DNA of 64,000 nt. Origin: Toxonevra muliebris. Its lineage: Eukaryota; Arthropoda; Insecta; Diptera; Pallopteridae. Location: contig OY829326.1 in NCBI GenBank assembly GCA_963691655.1, forward strand, positions 141,378,998 through 141,442,997. Reading direction: 5' to 3'. Shown here piece by piece: positions 23,103 through 33,842 of this stretch. The position numbers and the translations under genes were made by a program. Below the pieces are notes generated by a model that saw only the letters and a program-made list of their open reading frames with translations, had not been told where the DNA came from and searched no databases. Positions within the stretch are counted from its first letter, which is position 1, and the number at the start of each line of letters is the position of its first letter.

Positions 23103-25138
23103 TTAATCCTTCAAAATTTGGCCTGTATTTCTCTATGTCATTTTCAATGACAAAGAGAGAGAGAGAATTATGCTGCCAGATTTATTGAATTTGGCATAGT
23201 GAAAACCAGGCATTAGTGTGATAAGAAAAGCGCTTTATCGCTCATAAAGCAAGTGTGGGCGGCCAGCACGGTAATAAATCAATTGTTTTATAAATTCTGG
23301 AAATATCAATTTCCCTCTTTTGAAATAAATTCTATATAATTTATAAAAAATAATTGCAAAAGAAGTAAACAAAAATTCAAAAAAACATTTAATTTTTCAA
23401 TAATTTTCTTCTTCTGATATCAAAAATTGAAAAGTTCAATGACTTTGTTCCTCACAGCTCGCAGCAACAACCAGCAATAACTTAAACAATTTTCATATAA
23501 TAATAGCAGCAACCAGAGTAACAACAACAACAACTACCATAATAACAAAACAGGCAACTTATGTAACATTTACCTACTAAAACCAAAGACAGCAGGAAAC
23601 CTAGAAAAAACCACAATAACACAGCAATAGACAAAACAAGTAAGCAAAAACCAAAAATAAAAAAAAACTGAAAAGAAGTAAGCAACAAGTACAACAACAA
23701 CAATGAGGAAAATTTATTTCATTGCGAAAAATGAAGAAAAAAAAAAATAAGTATTTGAAAATGAAAGGAAAATCTTTTAGTAGAAAAACAAGTTTGTTTC
23801 TTTTTCTTTTTTTGCTTTTTATTGCGATTGCTTGCAATTTATTATTGGCAACACTGACACAGCGCGCACGCTTGCGCTCTACGCTCTACTCTAGTCTGTC
23901 TGTGCTTTGGATGTTAGTTTGGCTGGCAATGATATTTACAAGTCGCTCGGAGTCATACAAGAATACACTTGCAATATACACATACATACATACCTCAATA
24001 TATAAATATAGGCATATGGAATGATGGAGAGTGATCAGTCGATTTATAAAATTATGACAGCTCCAACGCTCGCTCATATCATATACTGTAGGTATGAATG
24101 TATGTTATGGCATAACAACAACACTAGCAACAGCAACAACAACTTGCAATTAATGCAATTTTCCGCGAAAATATGTATGCACAATGAGGGTATTCGTGTA
24201 ATTATGTAATTAAGATGCTTACATACAATGTTCGGCGTATTTAATACATAACGTTTATATCTAACTTTATCAGATTAAATTTTTCTTTATTAATGTGAAA
24301 ATTTTCGAGAAGGAAGTAAGTATTTGTAAAATTAAAAAATTTAAAGTAATTTTAATGATGGATTGTGGATTTATGAATTGAAGAAAATTCAAATATATTT
24401 TATGAAAATCTACGTGCATGAGGCAAAGGTATTGCTCATGGTTCCATAGAGAACCTAATGTAACAAACACTGTAAAGTTTACTGTTATTGGAATCATTTA
24501 AAGAGTCCCAAGTTGGCATAACAAGATATTGTATCGTATAGCGTTAGAGGAAAGGGATACTCTTCTAACTTAATAAGCACCAAATTCGTCTATAAAGAGC
24601 ACATCGAAAAGTAAAATTGGGATATTTTCGTCGTATCACTCCCCTCCACTCCTCTATGCGTTACATCATTTCCAACGTTACAACAATTCTGTGCTTTTAT
24701 GCATATCCAACACGTCTATAAAAGTTTCACTTTAAAAAAATTTCTCGAAATGGTAGGTTAATTATTGTGAAACAAAATTTTTGTTGTACCTAACTTTTTG
24801 CTAAGTCAAAATACATAGGTTTGGTGAGACCTAAGTGACTCTACGTTAACCAATTTAGAATAGGTACTTAAAATGTTAACCCAATTTTGCAAATTTTTGA
24901 GACCCAGTTTTAAAAATAACATTTCTGCATTAAAAAGCATTATAAACCTTTTTTATATATAGTTTTTAGGGGGAATATAGGGGATACAATTAGAACTATC
25001 AAAATATTAAAAAAAAAAAAAAAAATTTTGTATAAAATATTAAAACAATATGCTCCAAAAATTTCAGAAATAAATTCCAAGATTTAAGAAAGTTATAGAA
25101 AATTTAACAATATTTTTAGTTAGAAAATCAAACAAAAA
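23103..25138. other. AT-rich DNA with microsatellites
   Basis: Contains (CAA)n near 23521-23535 and 24114-24146, A/T-rich low-complexity DNA at 23640-23820 and an A run near 25008-25025. No gene is recognised. Confidence 0.55.
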
Positions 25139-25212
25139 TATTAAAAACAACCCTAAAAGTATGCATTGTTTTTATCATTTTGATATTTTGTAATAGGAGT
25201 ACAAATATGATG

Positions 25213-25275
25213 TGAAAAGCTCGGCCTTGGCCCTCCAGGGTTCGTTCTGCCATAATAGTAGTAGTAGTATAAATA
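25213..25275 (+). repeat. (TAG)n retroposon tail, copy 2
   Basis: GTGAAAAGCTCGG ... CTGCCATAATAG followed by TAGTAGTAG, matching the blocks at 14956 and 29790. It is the first of two copies produced by the local tandem duplication. Confidence 0.6.
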
Positions 25276-25454
25276 TGAAATGCGGAACTCAATATTCAAC
25301 ATATTGGCCATCGTTAGCTATGACTTTTCACCATATTTCTGGCAATTGATGGATTCCGTCCTAGTACCAATTCTCATTTTTATTATTAAAAACAACCCTA
25401 AAAGTATGCATTGTTTTTATCATTTTGTTATTTTGTAATAGGAGCACAAATATG

Positions 25455-25522
25455 ATGCGAAAAGCTCGGTCTTGGTCCTCGACTCCAGGAGTCGTTGTGC
25501 TATAATAGTAATAGTAGTAGTA
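25455..25522 (+). repeat. (TAG)n retroposon tail, copy 3
   Basis: Second duplicated copy, with GCGAAAAGCTCGG and a (TAG)n run, inside the 245-bp tandem unit. Confidence 0.6.
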
Positions 25523-25539
25523 GTATAAATATGAAATAC

Positions 25540-25972
25540 GGAACTCAATATTCAACATATTGGCCATCGTTAGCTATAACTTTTCACCATATTTCTGGCA
25601 ATCGATGGATTCCGTCCTAGTACCAGTTCTCATTTTTTGAGGCCAACCACCCATCAAGCCAATTTTTCACTTCTTCGTACGAATTGAAGTGCTGCAGCGA
25701 TCGAAACAAGTAGTAGTCGGAGCAAAGGAGGCAAGTCTGGTGAATACAGCGGGCTGGGTTAAACGTCCCATTTGACGTTTTCCGAAAAGATTTTAACACA
25801 ATGTGCAACATGGAGTCAAGCATTGTCATGTTGAAAAATTACTTAATTATGTCATTGGACCTATTCTCTTCATATTTCCTTCAATGGTCGGTTCAATTTG
25901 AGTTATTGTCGGTATCGTTTAACAATAATCGTTTTACCAGGTTTTAGTAGTTCATAGTAGACAGCTCCCATC
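25540..25972 (-). pseudogene. mariner transposase, C-terminal half, broken
   Basis: Reading minus: GAVYYELLKPGKTI near 25935-25970, then QHDNA (second catalytic Asp) followed after a stop by LHVAH, then YSPDL, then in a shifted frame SDYYLFRSLQH (third catalytic Asp), SYEEVKNWLDGWLASK and finally VIANDGQY near 25545-25575. The spacing from the HDNA Asp to the SDYYLF Asp fits the DD34D of mariner, and the ELLKPG/SYEEVKNWLD/ANDGQY words match the mauritiana-like branch. There are at least two stops and one frameshift. Terminal inverted repeats were not found. The last codons occur again in the upstream duplicate unit. Confidence 0.8.
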
Positions 25973-26315
25973 TTCGAATTTTTTCTATAGTCCGTCACGG
26001 TCTTTGTTACTTACGTTAAACTAACCACTGTTGAATCTTTTAAATCTTAGTTCACAAGTATAAGCCTCAACCAACAACTGATAACCTTCAGCAGCCGTTT
26101 TCTTCAAATGGAAGAAGATTACACTATACAACACTGTTTTTTACCCATCTCCAAAGTGGATGATTCTTAATGTTTTTTGAGCCGCTGAATCCGAATCAGT
26201 TTTGTCGCAGCAGCTCCCGTTTTCGAGATAAAACCAATTTTTTTGATTTTACGCCATTTTTATCAAAATACTTCAATTAAAAACAATTTAATCGTATTTT
26301 TGAAAAAATATAGAT
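25973..26315. other. Unassigned DNA with a satellite fragment
   Basis: A GCCGCTGAATCCGAATC block near 26180-26200 matches the satellite at the left edge of the window. No mariner N-terminal half or terminal repeat was recognised. Confidence 0.4.
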
Positions 26316-26590
26316 CAGTGGTTCTCAAGTGGTGGGGCTGCGCCCCCCCCCCCCCCCGCGGGGGGTCTATGTCATCTGTTAGTTGGAACCGCATTTCATA
26401 TTTATACACTTATTATGTAATTCAAATGGCTATCAAACTATAAATACTTTAAACAAAGTGTTGTAGTATATGTTAAACTTTCGTACCAAACTGTGAAGTG
26501 TAGAGATTCCAACCTGAAAGTATGCTGTATATTAATTATTATTTAATAAATAAATAAAGTATTGGAGGGCCGTAGTCTGGGAGGGAAGAG
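26316..26590 (+). mobile_element. Possible hAT-type element, left end only
   Basis: CAGTGGTTCTCAAGTGG at 26316 closely resembles the CAGTGGTTCTCAA terminus known from hAT transposons. It is followed by a run of C at 26341-26357 then GCGGGGGG. No inverse end (TTGAGAACCACTG) or duplication was found downstream; the right limit given is arbitrary. Confidence 0.4.
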
Positions 26591-28931
26591 TTCCGAGCTC
26601 TTCTATATATTTTGTATAAATCATATATAGAGAAAAAAAAAATTCCTGAAAATCTTTTCTTTTTTTTTGCATTCTAGTTGTATCGTTAAGGAGAAAAATA
26701 AATCCAAAATCTCAAGAAAAATTTCCTGATTTTTATCGGGTACAAATAATGACACCATAAAACGTTAAGTTGAAAAATTTTTATTTTTCATAAAAATGTT
26801 GGGAAAAAGTAAATAGAAAAAATTTTTTGTTCTTTTTTAATTACTTTTCTTACTTTCTTAATTGGCTAAGCCAGAAAATATGAGGTGACCAACTGTCTAT
26901 ACATAATCGTACATCTAAATCATCAACACTAAACTTTCTCTGTGTTCAAATAGTATAAAAACATTATTTTAGAATTTATTTTAACTTAAGTTAACTTAAA
27001 AACAGCAAAATCGGTCAAAAATAAAAACTTGCTGGAATTTGCCTATTTTTCTTCACGTTGTTTTTTTCATAAAGTTTGGTCAGCTGTTGGTATATATATT
27101 TAGTTATGATGTCTACCTGAAGTTTGTTATTTTATCTTGATGAATATACCATTTCAAATTCAAAATGAATATATTTTCTATTTTTTGTAAATTTGCAAAA
27201 ACTTCTCCAAAAAGTCAAGGGCTATTTTAGCTAAATAAAACCTAATAATTTTAACTTATGAAATTAAGTTTTAAAGCCAACATATGCTAAAATATCAGAC
27301 AGTGATTATTTTTGAGCTTAGTTTTCAAATGTATTTTTGGTGAATATTTAAAGTTGCTATACGAAAAACCTTACGGTTATTCAAAATGATTTAATACCTT
27401 TTTCCAATCCAAGTAGCAGAAATTTACAGTCACTTTTTAGCTAATCAAATTTTTTTCTTAGCTACATAATCAAAAACGATAATGTTAATAATTTCAAATG
27501 CATACATTAGCAAATTTACGCCTCTCTCTAACTCTCCAGCCTACGCATTTTTCAAATAAGGTTTTATTATTTTGATTTTTTTACACAACTGAAATTGGCA
27601 ATTTTTATTGAAATTACTAATTAAATTGCTAAGAAATAAAAAACAATTAAAATTTTGAAGCTAATATAAATTTTTTCAACACAACTTCCCTCTGCTTCCC
27701 TCTAAAAAAAAAAAAAAAAAAAATTCGCTGCACTTTTTTTTCCTACATGCATTCGCCTCTATACCTATAAAACCAGCCATTATTATACAATCAACAGCGA
27801 TGATGGCGATGATTACGTTTTATGTTGCATGCTGATGATAATGATGATGGAGTTGCCACTCTTTAGCGCGGTGTGCATGTGCGGCTTGCTGCATTTAGCT
27901 TCCTCGTATGACATAACACACAAAACTTTGCCTCGCTATGCTGCACTTCAGCAGCTAACCAAAAAGAAAAAAAAAACGCAAACAGCGATGCCGATGCATA
28001 ACGTGAAGACCACGACAACGCCAACATCATCAGCTTGTAGTTACCTTAAGTTGAGCGTGTACTGCAAAAAAAAAAAAAAAAATTATTGCTGATTTTGTTG
28101 CACTGTTGCGCCTCCTCACTGTCATTACTTGCATTACGATGACGAAAACGAACGATCGCTAGACCGACCGACCGACAAAAATTTACTGCTTCTTGCATCA
28201 TTCTGTGCTTGCAATTCCCGTAAATTCATTCCATTCCATTCAATGCGCTCATTTTTGCAAACATTAATATTATTTATTTTTTTTTTTTTTTAATTCCTCC
28301 ATCTCTCCTCTGTGCCCATGTTTAGACGCTGTTTATATATCTAATGCCAGTTTTCACTTTTTATGTTGCAACAAGAAATTTTTTGTGTAGGCAAGGCATA
28401 GAAATATAGCAGCGAAATATGACAGTTGCTTGGGAAGGTTTCCGAAAATTCGATAAATATTAACCCTTTTTTACATGAAAGATTAAATAGTACCCATACT
28501 ACCAACTGAAAATAAATAAGCCTCGAGATGTTTACAACTAGGACTCGAATGTTCCTTTCCTACTTTTCCATAGATTTTCTACTCAGAGACCTTCTTAAAG
28601 TTTTTGAGCGAAACCCATGAACTTTTCTCCTTCTTTGTACAGTTTTTCTATTGTATCTAGTTCTTGAGTTACTCATTGTTTTGAGATAAGGACTGATTGT
28701 AGAATTAAACCAAAATATTTATTACATATGAATTATGTTCTAGTCTTAGATCATATATTTTTAATTCAGGGAGAGTACAAGATTCATGTGCCTTCCCTAA
28801 TATTAAGTCCATTGAACCTTGCCCCGATAGAAGAGAAAATAAAATTTTAAAGAGAAGTGAGAATAGAAAAGATTTAAAAGGGATAAATAGCCCAGTCTGT
28901 AGTCTGTAAAGTAAAAAATGTACCAAAAGTT
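26591..28931. other. AT-rich DNA with microsatellites
   Basis: Contains A runs near 27705-27723 and 28065-28082, GATGATG repeats near 27797-27850 and T runs near 28278-28291. The open frame 27829-28092 is low complexity. No gene is recognised. Confidence 0.55.
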
Positions 28932-29762
28932 CATAAAAATTCTAATCTGAGATTTTTCTTCAGTAATTGTTAGTGGGGGTATGATAGATTCAAAAACCAC
29001 AAAAATCAGTTCTGGGGTTGCAGAGTGACCATCCCCGTTTTGGTGAAAAAAAGCCCATTTTCACTGGTTAACCGTTGGAGATATTAAAAAAATGCTAGCC
29101 ACAAAAAAAAAGCTTGAGTGATTTCCTAAAAAAAAAGGTTTCCAGTAATTTTTTTGTATATGTTATAGTTTTCGAGATATTCAATATTTAAAAAATTGCT
29201 AATTTAGTACGTTGGATGTACTGTGGATGCGCGCGCATCTTTGTTTATTTGAATATTTGCGTGCGGAGCCTACTGGAAAAATTGAATTACTCGAAAAGCT
29301 AGGAAGAAAAATCAAAAAGGGAATATAAAATACAACATCCTCTGCCATTTTCATTGACTACGGATAAATTTTAGTATATAAACATAACAATATAGTATAG
29401 TTGCCTGTTGGTTTTTGATATTTGAACTATTTCTCTATCTGAGAATCGAAACCGTTGAGAACTGGTCCTTCGAGCATTTAAGAACTAAGTCAAGGAAGTG
29501 ACTCATTTAATTAGAACAATCTATTTGGACCTTTTTCTAAGAATTTAACCCCATATAAGAATCGAACCTGAGGCAGCTGGAACTCCAGTCTAGCACTCAT
29601 TCACCAGGCCACGGGGTGACCCAGGCCTGGTTTGCAGGCCTAATAAAAATAACTGATTTCACCATATTGCCCCAGAACTGAGTTTTGTGGTTTTGAATCT
29701 ATCATATCTCCACTAGCAATTTCTGAAGAAAAATCTCACATACGAATTTTTATGATGAAAAT
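28932..29762. mobile_element. Inverted-repeat element with arms of about 90 bp
   Basis: The left arm (28932-29022) starts TTCATAAAAATTC and includes GAGATTTTTCTTCAG, ATGATAGATTCAAAA and CAGTTCTGGGG. The right arm (29668-29762) is its reverse complement with roughly one mismatch per five or six bases. The enclosed ~640 bp has no coding sequence and contains a tRNA-derived SINE fragment. Arm length and lack of genes suggest a fold-back or MITE-like element. Target duplication was not found. Confidence 0.65.
29540..29632 (-). repeat. tRNA-derived SINE head, diverged
   Basis: On minus, CCGTGGCCTGGTGAATGAG (box A-like) is followed about 40 nt later by CAGGTTCGATTCTTA (box B). The flanks CCCCGTG and TATGGGG do not form a proper acceptor stem, so this is a SINE head rather than a functional tRNA gene. 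It sits inside the inverted-repeat element. Confidence 0.6.
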
Positions 29763-29787
29763 CTTTATAATGACTGGACTAAAAAGG

Positions 29788-29845
29788 AAAGATGTGAAAA
29801 GCTCGGCTTAGGACCTCTATGGGCTGTTGTGCCATAATAGTACAA
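29788..29845 (+). repeat. (TAG)n retroposon tail, copy 4
   Basis: GTGAAAAGCTCGGCTTAGG ... GGGCTGTTGTGCCATAATAG, matching 14956 and the pair near 25.2-25.5 kb, here without an extended TAG run. Confidence 0.6.
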
Positions 29846-30392
29846 ATAAAAGGAAAAAGGAATCATTTTACGCCCCTCCCTCCTCCTTCCCCCACAAACT
29901 GTTATATTTCTTTAAGCGGCCTAAAAAGTTTAGATTGAGGAAAAGAATGTGCAAAACTTATTCGCAAGGAATCTTCTGACGAAGGCTGAAAAAAAAACAA
30001 AGGTAATTTTCTATAGTGCTACTTTCCTCCTCCATGCAGAAACCACAGGTAATAGAATCTATTACGATCCGTTTATTGTTTCGGTTTTTTCACAATACAT
30101 TTCGTTGTTCTGCAAAAATTGAGTTTCCCACCAAGCCGCAATTGTCCAATTCATCAATGTTTTTGTTACCAGCGACATAATTAAATTTTGCGTGTTTTTA
30201 GGGCCTATAAGGCAGCTTGACTGTTACTAAAGTCTCAAATTGCCTTAGCCAGCAATTTTTGATTATCCAGCACTCTTTCTTTAATGAGAATATTTCCATG
30301 GCTTTCGAAGCGACTCTTAAATACAAAAAAAATTGGAGAACATTTCATAGTGTATTGTTAAGTACTGATTCTCTAACGAATAATCCGACTGG
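29846..30392. other. Unassigned AT-rich DNA
   Basis: Nothing recognised; short open frames only. Confidence 0.5.
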
Positions 30393-30400
30393 GATATACC

Positions 30401-31112
30401 TAGTGATGATTCGATACAAGTAAATACTCGATACTTTTCATTTGATTCAAGTATTTTACCATAAGTATTTTATTTGGTATCGGGAAAAAGGGTCAGTATC
30501 GGATACTCGATACTTTTGGAAAAATTTATTTAAAAAACTGAAATATTGCTATACAATATTTAAAATTGAGGATCGTTTTACAATATTTTACATCAATTAT
30601 TAATATATTTCAAAATGTTACACCAGAATTATTCAAAATATTTCAATCCATATTCCAACGTATGAAAATATTGCAGTACAGTATTGAAGTTCTAGAAAAT
30701 ATTTTCATTAAAATAGAATATTTCTAACAAGCTTTAATCTGTTGATTAGTTTTCCTTCTATTATATTATTCTAACGATTTGCAAAATATCATATACATAA
30801 GTTAACGTAATTTCTATATGATCCATATATTTCCAATGGAAATATCTCAAATCCGTGAAATATAGCCTAAAAACTACGTTTAGCAGTGTAAACTGTAAGC
30901 TCAACCATGTGATAGCACAATGTGCCGTTCTGGACTGAGTGTTCTCCTCGACAGCCACTGAAAAAAAAGTGTAATTTGTCTCTTTAAACGAGTATTCGAT
31001 ACAAGTACATATTCGATACTTTTTCACGATATTTTCGGTAGCATCGATACTTTTATTCGATATAAGTAATGAGTAAAAGTATCGATACTATGTGGGTATC
31101 GAATCAACACTA
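30401..31112. mobile_element. hAT-type MITE, family 3, perfect 8-bp target duplication
   Basis: The element starts TAGTGATGATTCGATAC and ends GTATCGAATCAACACTA, inverted repeats of about 17 bp with one mismatch. It is flanked by perfect GATATACC repeats (30393-30400 and 31113-31120). CGATAC/GTATCG words are repeated many times within both subterminal regions, a pattern expected of transposase binding sites. It is 712 bp with no coding sequence, so non-autonomous. Confidence 0.88.
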
Positions 31113-31120
31113 GATATACC

Positions 31121-32083
31121 AAGTGAACAGAATTTAACTAAAATTCATAGGACTAGTATTTATACTTAATGCTCAACCACTTGAGAGAGACCGGCGTGGA
31201 TGAAAAATTCTGGGTACTAGGCTGGTTAGACAATTGTACAATATTTTTTTATTTTCTGAAATTATTTGTGGACTAAATTTGAATTTCAAAAGTCTTAAGT
31301 AGGACAGAAATCTGTCAATTCAATAATGTTCCATCTTTTTTCATGTATCGCTCATGTAAACAACCCGTACAGGGTTTTAATCATATTTGTAGTTCTAGAC
31401 ACCTACTTGCATTAGCGGTTCCAAAGAAAGGAATTTTATTTTTAAAATTTCTCCCTGAACCCTGCTAAGGAATATACTTATATTGTACCCTGATTATTGC
31501 GGAGATATTAAAACTATTTATTTTTGAAACACTACGGGCTTGCTCTAAGGACCGCGATTGAGGAGACCAAAAACACCGCTTTTTGTGTTAAAATCTCCAC
31601 CTCGAATCCGCCAGTGTTTCCTTGAAAGCAATCTTAGTTAGTTACTGGTCCAAGTTTTATTAGTTTTTGGATCCTTAACTAAAATATTATTGACATGAAG
31701 GTTTTGCTTTGCTCCTTTAATACGAGAAAGTTCTTGATAGTTAGAACTTGTTTTTATTTCTTTAACGGGGATGTTATTACTCCTATTTCTAGTTTAGTTC
31801 TTTCTCCTCCCGTCCTCTTTTCCCTTATAATCTAATCCGCTATATTTGTTGCTTCTGAATCCACTTTTTAGATTTGGGGAATTATACAGTTCGGCAAAAA
31901 ATCACTTTTGTTTTCAGAGGCAATTACGAATAGTAATTTTTCAAATCTGGTACTCAAATGGAGGGAACACATCAGATTGTCGAGATATTCTTACCTAAAA
32001 ATTCAAAAATTTTCGTTGGTAGCCATTCCCAACTAGACATAAAATCTAAATACTATTACTTGTCTTATGAATAACTTTTGACT
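31121..32083. other. Unassigned AT-rich DNA
   Basis: No gene or element recognised. A short TACAGTTCGGCAAAA word near 31886 resembles some Tc1-like termini but has no partner. Confidence 0.45.
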
Positions 32084-32233
32084 ATCCTTGATCCAATAGA
32101 ATACCTCGATAGTCTTGTGAATAGTGCACAAGCCTTTCATCCACAACGTTGCGGGTTCGGGTTCGGTTGGATCCTATCTTGGTCTGGTCGTTAATTCTCA
32201 TAAACTTCTTATATTCACTATCGACATGAAGTA

Positions 32234-33519
32234 AAGCGCGGTTCACGCAAAATTGGCACGCAGGAAAGTTGCTGTATCTTTTTAACCAGAACACTCAGAA
32301 TAACAAATGATGCATTAAATGATAAGTTTAATATTGTGTTTTAATACTATAACATTAAAAGATTTAAATTTCTTTGTTATGCAAAAAGTTCCGGGTATTC
32401 ATTTTAATGGACCCCATCTTACTTTTGAACATCCGCTCTGGATACTTTTGCGGCTATTTGGTTCCATTTTAGTAACATTGAATTCACATTTTTGACAATA
32501 CCTGCATTTTTCTTCAACTTATATTTTGTAATAGCTCAGTATTTTTCGATCGGTCGAAGCTGGGGGCAATTGGGTGGATTCATATATTTGGGCACTACAT
32601 CTACTTTATTTGTCTGATACCAATCCATGGTTTTCTTAGAGTAGTGGCAACTGGCTAAATCAGGCCAAAACTTCACTGGCGAATGGTGGCGACGAACAAA
32701 TGGCAATAGTCGTTTTGAAACGCACTCTTTGATGTAAATATCAGACGTCATAGAAGAGGATGTCACAAATGCCCTAGATTTTAGACCACAGCTGCAAATA
32801 GCCTGCCACACCATTGCTTTCTTTGCAAATTTATCCATTTTTATGTACTTGAGTTTTGAGGGTACATTACCACGATTCGTTGCCATATAAAATTTTTGAC
32901 CTGGAAGCTGTTTAAGATCAAATTTTACGTATGATTCGTCATCCACAATAATGCATCCATTGAATTTGGCCAAAACATTATTATAAAGAAGACGAGCACG
33001 TTTTTTGGCCAGCAAATTCTGTTTGTCTGTTCTATTTGGATATTGTATAGCACGATAGCACTTTAGCCCAGCTTTTATGCGTATTCGTTTAGCAGTACTT
33101 TTGCTGGTATTGAATTTTTTGGCGCGATCGCTATCCGATAGTCCGGGATTGCTTTTGATGGACTTCAAGATCTTTGCCTTTAATTTTAGTTTGGTGGTTC
33201 CCGTTTTGTTTACAACTTTTTTAGCTCTTTATATCGTTTTATAACTCTACATACCGTTCTTTTGGAGATATTCAACACTTTCGCAATCTTTGAACCAGAC
33301 CACGACGGATTTTCAATAAATTTGTTCACAATCAATTTTCTATTTGCAGCTTCCATTGTGCACACAATCACCAACTTGCGATCAATTAATATGAACAATT
33401 TATCAACTAACGGTAACGGTATTCTAAACAAATCCCAGTAAAAAAAATTTGTTGTTCTTATGACTTGGGGCGACGTGGTGACCACAACAAAGCGTGCCAA
33501 TTTGGCGTGAACCGAGCTT
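32234..33519 (-). mobile_element. IS630-Tc1-mariner transposon, DD37E type, nearly intact
   Basis: The ends form 28-bp inverted repeats with two mismatches: AAGCGCGGTTCACGC... at 32234-32261, inverse at 33492-33519. TA flanks both sides (32232-32233, 33520-33521). It is 1286 bp with a single minus-strand transposase gene. The element lies inside a SINE and so is younger than it. Family assignment rests on the TA duplication and on the 37-residue spacing between the second and third catalytic residues. Confidence 0.9.
32419..33356 (-). pseudogene. DD37E transposase with one frameshift and one stop
   Basis: The best start is ATG at 33356 (MEAANRKLIVNKFIENPSW), followed by a helix-turn-helix (IAKVLNISKRTVCRVIKRY). 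A one-base shift in an A run near 33222 breaks the frame; the second part carries a second helix-turn-helix, IIVDDESYVKFD (first Asp), KAMVWQAICS, and FWPDLASCHY (second Asp). Thirty-seven residues after that Asp comes the Glu in NCPQLRPIE. The expected Trp after EKY is a TGA stop at about 32536. Beyond it about 38 further codons stay open to a TAA at 32419-32421. Expected full length is about 310 residues. Only two lesions separate it from an intact frame. Confidence 0.88.
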
Positions 33520-33842
33520 TAAATGAGAATTATAAGAAAATGTACAAGTACAAACCTTGGTTGGTAATGGCAAAACCACCGAGCTGACAAAATATTGCCA
33601 TACAGCCGTTCGGAATCGGCTTTAAAGATTCAACCATCGCCACTTTGGTCTAGTGGCAGAGTGCCAGACTCTTGTCTCTGGAGACCCGAGTTCGATTCTC
33701 GGCTTGCGTATGTTTCTTATCTATCTTTCATTCTCTCTTCCTTTCTATCTTTCTTGGGGCTTTGGTACAATAGATCTTATAGGTCGCAGTGCCTGACTTT
33801 CGAGTCGTCCTTACTTCAAATAATAATAATCCTTGATCCGAT

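Larger units (their letters stand above)
25139..25637. repeat. Tandem duplication, unit 245 bp, two copies
   Basis: 25139-25383 and 25384-25637 are nearly identical, sharing AACCCTAAAAGTATGCATTG, the (TAG)n retroposon tail and the last codons of a minus-strand mariner transposase. The second copy continues into the rest of the mariner pseudogene. High identity relative to the decay of the mariner itself suggests the duplication is younger than the mariner. Confidence 0.85.
32084..33842 (+). mobile_element. Dimeric SINE, interrupted by a DD37E transposon
   Basis: The direct repeats ATCCTTGATCCAAT (32084-32097) and ATCCTTGATCCGAT (33829-33842) flank the insert. The first tRNA-like head is at 32101-32170 (box B GGGTTCGGTTGG, diverged). 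The linker is cut at a TA (32232-32233) by the transposon 32234-33519 and resumes at 33522 with CTTGGTTGGTAATGGCAAAA. The second head has box A TGGTCTAGTGG (33646-33656) and box B GAGTTCGATTC (about 33688-33699). The tail contains CAATAGATCTTATAGGTCGC and ends AATAATAAT. Without the transposon the SINE is about 443 bp, matching the 425-bp copy at 15102. Confidence 0.88.

Noticed and set aside
33636..33702. tRNA gene on plus
   Set aside because: This is the second head of the dimeric SINE; there is no acceptor stem and the anticodon loop is irregular.
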